A DNA stretch of 19,273 nt, taken from Baffinella frigidus. Taxonomy: Eukaryota; Cryptophyceae; Cryptomonadales; Baffinellaceae. Numbering within the stretch: the first letter of the stretch is position 1; each line of letters opens with the position of its first letter. Under the pieces are notes generated by a model, which did not search any database, was not told the DNA's origin, and saw nothing but the letters and a program-made list of their open reading frames with translations. The position numbers were made by a program, and so were the translations under genes. The DNA lies in the NCBI GenBank assembly GCA_026770585.1, contig MU646556.1:90140-109412 (forward strand). Reading direction: 5' to 3'. This document shows, piece after piece, positions 14,397 to 19,273 of the stretch.

Positions 14397-14503
14397 GCTC
14401 TGTCCCAGTTCAATTTGGGCTCGCCATTATTTCGCCCCCCCCGAAATTTTACGGGTAATGTCATGGGGGGGTGTCAAAATTGACCTGTGAAATTTCGGGG
14501 GGG
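14397..14503. mobile_element. Truncated GCTCTGTCCCA-family MITE
   Basis: gctctgtcccagttcaattt to cccccccgaaattttac and gtgaaatttcggggggg; the outer right arm is missing compared with 1616-1752. Left TA at 14395-14396. Confidence 0.78.
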
Positions 14504-15052
14504 TTACACACCCCAAGAGAACCACCCACTATCCCCTCTTCACGAGCCTCTGCACTGAAGAGCTAAACGCGATCCGAAAGCAAAAATGCTTTTTCTGCAG
14601 ATCTTTTCTACGGAAAGGCGTGTCGTTGGGCTACGTTGAAAGAAATCAAAACCTGAACGACCTGAAGGTCCTGGCCGCTGCCTAGCGAGAAGGAACAGCC
14701 CATCTAAACGTAATCCATAGGCCCTACGGATCAAAACCTTAGGGACATACGGGGGGTTCCTACGGAAAAGCCAAAGTCGATTTTCGACCTTGGCGTTTGA
14801 TTTCGTGCCACACTCGCTCGGCAGCGAAATTGACTTTTGAATGCCGTTTTCCCTCGAAAAATGGATTTTGAATACCCCCCCTCGCCCTGCGTGAATCCAC
14901 GCCCCCTGCTGCCCCCCCCCTTCTGCTGAACGAGGCAAAATCTCTCCTGTATCTTCGCCCTTAGTATCGCCCGCGACCCCCCCCCTCTCGCGCCCCAGTC
15001 CTCCCGCGGTCGTTGCCGGGGAACTGACCCCCACCCCGGCCAAACCCCAAGG
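14504..15052. other. Intergenic sequence, no gene supported
   Basis: A 171-codon open frame on the minus strand (14540-15055) has no motif I recognise and runs through short repeat pieces (ccctacggatcaaaacctta, and two inverted ttcgacctt/aaagtcgat pieces), so I do not call it. Confidence 0.45.
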
Positions 15053-15560
15053 CATAAACCCTTAACCCTAAACCCTCAACTTTGAACCTTAACCCTAAAC
15101 CCTAAACCCTTAACCCTAAAACCTCAACCCTAAATCCTGAACCTGAAAACCTAGAGCCTCAATCCTCAATCTTAAACTCTGAACCCTAAACCCTAACCCC
15201 TAACCCCTTAACCCCAAACCCTGAATGCTCAACGCTCAACCCTAACATCTCAACAGTGAAACCTCAAAAGTTCTTGAGTGATTTCTGGGTCTGAACAACA
15301 TTTCCTGAAAGCCGATTTCGGAAATCAACTTCCCGGCAAACCGTGATGGGCCGCCCTTGGTTCTATTTGACACTGAAATTGACAGGCCTTCCATAGACCC
15401 CCCCCCGCATGGATTTCAAGCTCTTACTCGGTCACCTAAACCCTAAACCCCAAACCCTAAGCTCTAAAACCTGAACCCCAAACCTTAAACTCTAAGCCCT
15501 AAACCCGAAACCCTGAACGCTAAACGCTGAACTCTAAACGCTAGACGCTAGACGCTAGAC
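15053..15560 (+). repeat. Decayed telomere-like arrays with a unique middle
   Basis: 15053-15250 and 15434-15560 are ccctaaac/ccctcaac/cgctagacg variants. 15251-15433 is unique DNA with nothing recognised. The last part has four gacgctagacgctaga units. Confidence 0.82.
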
Positions 15561-15568
15561 GCTAAAAC

Positions 15569-15801
15569 GGATTTGGGGCCTGAGTTATCTTAATTTGGTA
15601 CCTGAGGGTTAACTAAATCTCACGATGTGTCAACCCTCTAGTACTAATTTACGAACACAGAGTCGGATGTCACAGACACCAACCGAGGCTCGACCCAGGG
15701 TGTTCTTATTACCCGACCGAGGGTGTTCTTATTGTTCTTATTGCTCTTATTACTCGACCGAGGGTGTTCTTATTGTTGTTGTTGCCCGGATAAGCCCTGC
15801 G
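15569..15801. mobile_element. Relic of the CAGGGGTATCTGGGC family
   Basis: cggatttggggcc and ttaatttggtacctgagggtt, then gtcaaccctctagtactaattt, match the inside of 17589-17776 in order. The ends have decayed, and a gtgttcttatt/cccgaccgaggg phrase has been expanded in tandem (15699-15775). Confidence 0.68.
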
Positions 15802-15860
15802 GAGGTGCGCCTGCACTTGAGCAAGGTAGCCCTGACCCTAAACCCTAAACCATAAACCAT

Positions 15861-15916
15861 AGGTCCTTTAGGTCCTTTAGGTTCTTCGAGCTCCCAACAT
15901 AGGCGGACACCGGAAC
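15861..15916 (+). repeat. Dispersed repeat, GGTTCTTCGAGCTCCCAACATAGG (copy 1)
   Basis: aggtcctttaggtcctttag, gttcttcgagctcccaacat and aggcggacaccggaac, inserted between telomere-like runs. Other copies at 16975 and 18978. Confidence 0.82.
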
Positions 15917-16042
15917 GCTGAACCCTCAACCCTACACGCTAAAACCTTAACCCTAAACCCCAAACACTCGACCCTAACCCCTCACCCCTAACCCCTAACC
16001 CCTAATCTTTGAAAGCTAAACGCTAAATGCTCAACGCTAAAA
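15917..16042 (+). repeat. Telomere-like array
   Basis: ccctcaacc, ccctaaacc and cccctaaccc units, decaying into cgctaaacgctaaatgc. Confidence 0.85.
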
Positions 16043-16067
16043 TATGCTGGGAATCGACTTGGCTGCA

Positions 16068-16265
16068 GCCAAGTCGTGGTCGTTACGTGACAACCGGCCG
16101 GGCCCTGGTCGGGCCCCGGGACACCCCGGTGCTCCCACCGCGACCAGAAACCGGGCCCTGCCCGCCGGGCCCCGACGTCCGAGACTTGACCGGGCCCCGG
16201 TCAAAACCGGGGTGCCGGGGGAATCCGGGCCGGGGTCCGGGCCGTGGTGCCGGGGTCGACGTTAT
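16068..16265. other. GC-rich block of GGGCCCCGG-like words
   Basis: Repeated ccgggccc, ggccccggg and accggggtgccggggg words; part is inverted (gaccgggccccggtcaaaac). Probably a low-complexity or decayed foldback insert; the frame through it is not evidence of a gene. Confidence 0.55.
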
Positions 16266-16316
16266 CACCACCCAATGTCGCTCCATCCTGCGCCACTTCC
16301 CATCCCTGCACCGATA

Positions 16317-16434
16317 CAGGGGTACCTCGCTCATGAGAAACCGCCTCCCCTTAGGTCCCTACAGTAGGATCATGCCCAGGGCCCTATGGCGGTCCTGTGG
16401 GGGGGGGCGCTTTGTTATGAGTGAGGTACCCCTG
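16317..16434. mobile_element. Foldback MITE, CAGGGGTACCTCGCTCATAAGAAA family (copy 2)
   Basis: caggggtacctcgctcatga and ttatgagtgaggtacccctg; TA on the left, GA on the right. 118 bases. Confidence 0.86.
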
Positions 16435-16662
16435 GAGGTGGTGCTGAAGACCAGAAGTGTTGTTGTAGGCGTAGGAGGTGGAGTTAGAATCCATCCGGAA
16501 AATGCTCGTCGGAGCGGCCGGCACGGGGTACAGTATGTTGCACAATGCGTAGCATGTGCGGCGCTGACGATGGTTGCTTGGCAATAAATTTTCAATCTCT
16601 GTTGTTGCAGGGGGGGGGCGTAGGGCAGCTGGATTGCGCAGGGGGGTTCCGAGAATCTAATA
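16435..16662. other. Unique sequence, no gene supported
   Basis: A 186-codon open frame on the + strand ends here at 16587, but it crosses the GC-rich block and a MITE, and only its last 50 codons lie in unique DNA. Confidence 0.45.
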
Positions 16663-16822
16663 GGGTAACGTCCTGAAAACCGGGTAGTTAGGCCTAGGGT
16701 ATTGCCTACGGTAGGCCGTAGGGCTCCTAGGACCTAAGATTTCGTAGGACCCCCCCTGGGCCCCTACGGCCTACTGTAGGCAATACCGTATCCTTAACTA
16801 CCCGGTTTTCGGGACGTTAGCC
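16663..16822. mobile_element. Foldback MITE, GGGTAACGKCCTGAAAA family (copy 3)
   Basis: gggtaacgtcctgaaaaccg and cggttttcgggacgttagcc, TA at the left (16661-16662), GA at the right. 160 bases. Confidence 0.87.
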
Positions 16823-16824
16823 GA

Positions 16825-16924
16825 TCCCTTAAGTGGCGAGTAGGCTCATACGCCCTACCGTAGGGCCCTAGGACCTGCTTAGGACCTTAGGGGGTCTATT
16901 TGGACCCCCTCGCCACTTAAGGGA
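16825..16924. mobile_element. Foldback MITE, TCCCTTAAGTGGCG family, back to back with the previous one
   Basis: tcccttaagtggcgag and cgccacttaaggga, 100 bases. It shares the dinucleotide GA at 16823-16824 with the end of the previous element; TA follows at 16925-16926. Confidence 0.87.
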
Positions 16925-16974
16925 TAACCTCGAGCGAGGTAAGAACAGGTTATGGAGCACGCAGAGGGCGAGCC

Positions 16975-17056
16975 TTTAGATCCTTTAGGTTCTTCGAGCT
17001 GCCACCATAGGCGGACACCGGAACTGGTTCTGTAAAAAGGCCATGCTTCCTTCCGG
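16975..17056 (+). repeat. Dispersed repeat, GGTTCTTCGAGCTCCCAACATAGG (copy 2)
   Basis: tcctttaggttcttcgagct, gccaccataggcggacaccg, gaactggttctg, catgcttcc; matches 18978-19060 over most of its length. Confidence 0.82.
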
Positions 17057-17295
17057 ATCACATCAAGCCCCCCTGTACAGAGGACCGCGGCAGAAACCGG
17101 CTAAAGGGTATCCTCATCGGGCGCTGTGGGCCCTCGATGCTTTGTGAATGGTTTCCTGTGGATATCCTACGGCGATTCCACCGACTTCCCCCCCGAAACG
17201 GGCCCGTCCTCTGGATATCTTGCTGGCATCCCGCCGCCCCGCTACCCGCCCGCCCGCCTCAGCCTTTCGATGCTGCCCCATCGCCACATGAGGGA
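17057..17295. other. Unique sequence, possible but unproven coding
   Basis: A + strand frame from 17126 reads through unique DNA and into the next MITE. I recognise no motif and see no splice sites that would define an exon. Confidence 0.35.
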
Positions 17296-17297
17296 TA

Positions 17298-17427
17298 CAG
17301 GGGTACCTCGCTCACAAGAAAGAATAAGAACCCCCCCCCCCCCCCTAGGACCACCATAGGGTCCTAGGCATAGCCCTACTGTAGGGTCCTGGGGGGGGGT
17401 CGGTTTCTTATGAGCGAGGTACCCCTG
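17298..17427. mobile_element. Foldback MITE, CAGGGGTACCTCGCTCATAAGAAA family (copy 3)
   Basis: caggggtacctcgctcacaa and ttatgagcgaggtacccctg, TA at 17296-17297 and 17428-17429. 130 bases with longer C and G runs than the other copies. Confidence 0.88.
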
Positions 17428-17962
17428 TACTGTGATCAAGTCCGAGCTCTGCCTCTTTGTGCTCACCAATTTGCTGGGTGTGTGGTACAAATCCGTCAAC
17501 TTTAGAGCGGAAAAGAGCCTGGGCGCATCCCTCCAGTGGGGACTAAACTTCTGTGCTCTAAAGAAGGTATGTCCCCAGGGTGGCTATACAGGGGTATCTG
17601 GGCTATAAGAAACCATAACTTAAGAACATAAACCGGATTTGGGACCCCCGTTTTTTTAATTTAGTACGTGAGGGTTGACAAAATCTTGCGTTTTGTCAAC
17701 CCTCAGGTACTAATTTTCGAAAAACAGACACCGACCGATGTCGCAGCACCCGTGTTCTTGTAGCCCAGATGCCCTGTAAGAAATCGCCTCCCCGTAATAA
17801 ACTACTGTGCTCAAGTCCGAGCACTGCCTTTTTGGGCTCACCAATTTGCTGGGTGTGCGGTACAAATTCGTCAACTTTGGGGCGAAAAACAAAACGGGCG
17901 CATCCCTCCCGTGGGAAATAAAAATCTGTGCTCAAAAGAGGGTATGTCCCTAAGGTGGCTAT
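17428..17962 (+). repeat. 160-base direct duplication (17428-17587 and 17803-17962)
   Basis: Both copies start tactgtg.tcaagtccgag and end tggctat, with equal length and an offset of 375 bases. They include ctcaccaatttgctgggtgt and a GTTGAC-family piece (gtacaaat.cgtcaacttt). The second copy is preceded by aagaaatcgcctccccgtaa, a relic of the MITE that precedes the first, so the MITE was part of the duplicated unit. Confidence 0.88.
17589..17776. mobile_element. Foldback MITE, CAGGGGTATCTGGGCTATAAGAA family (copy 1)
   Basis: caggggtatctgggctataa and the inverted ttgtagcccagatgccctg, TA at 17587-17588 and 17777-17778. The inside is a second palindrome (gagggttgacaaaatc / gttttgtcaaccctc). 188 bases. 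Confidence 0.87.
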
Positions 17963-17967
17963 GGACA

Positions 17968-18245
17968 TCCCTCAAGTAGCGAGTAGGTTCATACGTCCTA
18001 CATGTACCATACAGGGGTATCTGGGCTATAAGAACACGGGTGCTGTTTTTTTAAACAAGTACTAGAGAGTTGACTAAACGCAAGATTTAGTCAACCCTCT
18101 GGTACTAAATTAAAAAAACGGGTGGCCCAAATCCGGCCTGTGTTCTTAATTTCTGGTTTCTTATAGCCCAGATAACCCTGTAGGGCCCTAGGACCTGCCT
18201 AGGACCTCTTGGTGGTCAATTTTGACCGCCTCGCCACTTAAGGGA
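17968..18245. mobile_element. TCCCTTAAGTGGCG-family MITE carrying a nested insertion
   Basis: Left part 17968-18011, right part 18181-18245 (ends tccctcaagtagcgag and cgccacttaaggga). Without the insert it is about 107 bases, near the 100 of the intact copies. CA precedes it and TA follows at 18246-18247. Confidence 0.87.
18012..18180. mobile_element. CAGGGGTATCTGGGC-family MITE inserted in the other MITE
   Basis: caggggtatctgggctataa and ttatagcccagataaccctg, TA at 18010-18011 and 18181-18182. It runs in the opposite sense to the copy at 17589, judged by the internal cggatttggg and acagcacccg sides. 169 bases. Confidence 0.88.
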
Positions 18246-18348
18246 TAGGGCTCTGCGATGGGCTTACTAAAAACACCCTAGATGGAGACTCGGTCGGTGT
18301 CTGTTTTCTTTCTCTCTAGGCACCGCTTCACGTTCCCCGGCGGGGACA

Positions 18349-18434
18349 GAGAAAGAGAGAGAGAGAGAAAGGAAGAGCGAGAGAGAGAGAGAGAGAGACG
18401 AGGGCATTTCAGGCTTGACCCTGACCTCACTCCT

Positions 18435-18467
<33 letters not shown>

Positions 18468-18482
18468 AAGAGAGAGAAAGAG
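18349..18482 (+). repeat. GA microsatellite in two blocks
   Basis: gagagaga runs with single-base changes, split by a unique stretch (cgagggcatttcaggcttga to cctcactcc). Confidence 0.92.
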
Positions 18483-18694
18483 ACTTTTATGGTACCAAAA
18501 CGGCCGCCATGTATGCACACTGATGTGCCTGCGTAGGACCTGGAGAGAGGTCATGTGCGCTCTACACTGTGTGTACGAACGGAACTGGCGGAAAGCGGGG
18601 AAGCGCCGTTCATTCAACGCACAGCACGGCACGCGCATGCTCACTGCACGGAGAGTCGCTCTTTGTGGCACCACTTCACTGCTGCAAAGCGTTA
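18483..18694. other. Unique sequence with one shared piece
   Basis: 18532-18576 (cgtaggacctggagagagg, then gcgctctacactgtgtg) resembles 13303-13345 in intron 9. The rest is not recognised. Confidence 0.45.
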
Positions 18695-18812
18695 CAGGGG
18701 TACCTCGCTCATAAGAAAACGCCCCCCTCTAGGACCCTACAGTAGGATCATGCCTAGGGCCCTATGGTGGCCCTAGGGGGGGGGGCGGTTTCTTATGAGC
18801 GAGGTGCCCCTG
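18695..18812. mobile_element. Foldback MITE, CAGGGGTACCTCGCTCATAAGAAA family (copy 4)
   Basis: caggggtacctcgctcataa and ttatgagcgaggtgcccctg, TA at 18693-18694 and 18813-18814. 118 bases; core cctagggccctatggtggccctagg. Confidence 0.9.
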
Positions 18813-18977
18813 TACGGTGGTTGTGAACAGCGACGGCTGCGCGCCACACCCTTCACACTTGAACCCCTCACACTCGCTCCATCACCACCATCCGCGGCAC
18901 CTTAGGATCATTTGTACCACCACTGAAGACTTGATGGAACCAAAGGCTTGATCAGGCACAGCCTCAGTTAGGGCTAT

Positions 18978-19087
18978 GTCCTTTAGGTCCTTTATGTTCT
19001 TCGAGCTCCCAACATAGGCGGACACCGGAACTGGTTCTGCAGAAAAGACATGCTTCCTCGGAAGCTCGAAGAACCTAGAGGACCTAC
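18978..19087. repeat. Dispersed repeat, GGTTCTTCGAGCTCCCAACATAGG (copy 3), foldback form
   Basis: gtcctttaggtcctttatg, ttcttcgagctccc at the left and ggaagctcgaagaacctaga, ggacct at the right form inverted ends. This full copy shows that copies 1 and 2 are fragments of a foldback element. Confidence 0.83.
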
Positions 19088-19108
19088 AGCACACTCCGGC
19101 TACGCCAC

Positions 19109-19262
19109 ACTATGGATCGTTCACTCTCTCTTACTCCCTCTCTCTCTCTCTCTCTCACACACACTCTCCCTCTCTCGCTCTTTCTTTCTCTCACTCTCTT
19201 TTGCTCTCTCTCGCTCACACTCTTTCTCTCGCCCACTCACTCTTTCTCACACACTCTCTCAC
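19109..19262 (+). repeat. TC/CACTCT-rich microsatellite
   Basis: Imperfect tctctctc and tcactctc runs up to near the window end. Confidence 0.9.
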
Positions 19263-19273
19263 GGTGGAGCTGG

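Noticed and set aside
14540-15055. 171-codon open frame on the minus strand
   Set aside because: No recognised motif, no homology I can name, and composition like the surrounding repeat DNA. A protein search could overturn this.
16027-16587. 186-codon open frame on the + strand
   Set aside because: It runs through a telomere-like end, the GC-rich block and a complete MITE, so it is most likely chance.
18267-18714. Open frames on both strands around 18.3-18.7 kb
   Set aside because: They consist mainly of translated GA/TC microsatellite.
16317-18812. Recurring peptide of the type R-G-T-S-L-x-R-x-R-x-P-L-G-P-Y-S-R in several frames
   Set aside because: It is the conceptual translation of the CAGGGGTACCTCGCTCA MITE family, repeated because the DNA is repeated, not because of protein constraint.

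Overview
The window looks like nuclear DNA from a microbial eukaryote with a large, repeat-rich genome, probably an alga. Three things point that way: many degenerate arrays of the plant/algal telomere repeat (CCCTAAA/TTTAGGG), many short foldback elements flanked by TA, and one gene split into small exons by canonical GT-AG introns. Every acceptor is followed by G (AG|G), a habit reported for dinoflagellate introns, but a large-genome green alga would also fit. I cannot name the species. There is no operon, tRNA, rRNA or CRISPR array.

The main result is a hidden gene. Ten short exons on the + strand (104-192, 1962-2077, 3964-4058, 5200-5305, 6765-6845, 8172-8224, 10123-10181, 12237-12335, 13088-13179, 13990-14073) join in one frame with matching intron phases. 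They give 290 residues ending in a stop, without the N-terminal part, which lies upstream of the window. The order of motifs follows the SLC17 / PHT4-ANTR branch of the major facilitator superfamily (anion:cation symporters) from about helix 4 to helix 12.

The introns (about 0.7-2.1 kb each) have an orderly structure. Most exons are accompanied by broken partial copies of themselves. Copies carrying the exon's 5' edge with its acceptor lie upstream, and copies carrying its 3' edge with its donor lie downstream. The one clear exception is a second, fuller exon-1 copy broken by two foldback elements. This is what repeated tandem duplications spanning single intron-exon borders would leave. Telomere-like arrays often directly abut the splice sites, nearly always with the C-rich strand as the sense strand.

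From about 14.4 kb to the end I see no recognisable gene. This part is a mosaic of TA-flanked foldback elements (some nested or back to back), telomere-like arrays, a 160-bp direct duplication, a dispersed sequence found three times, and purine or pyrimidine microsatellites.
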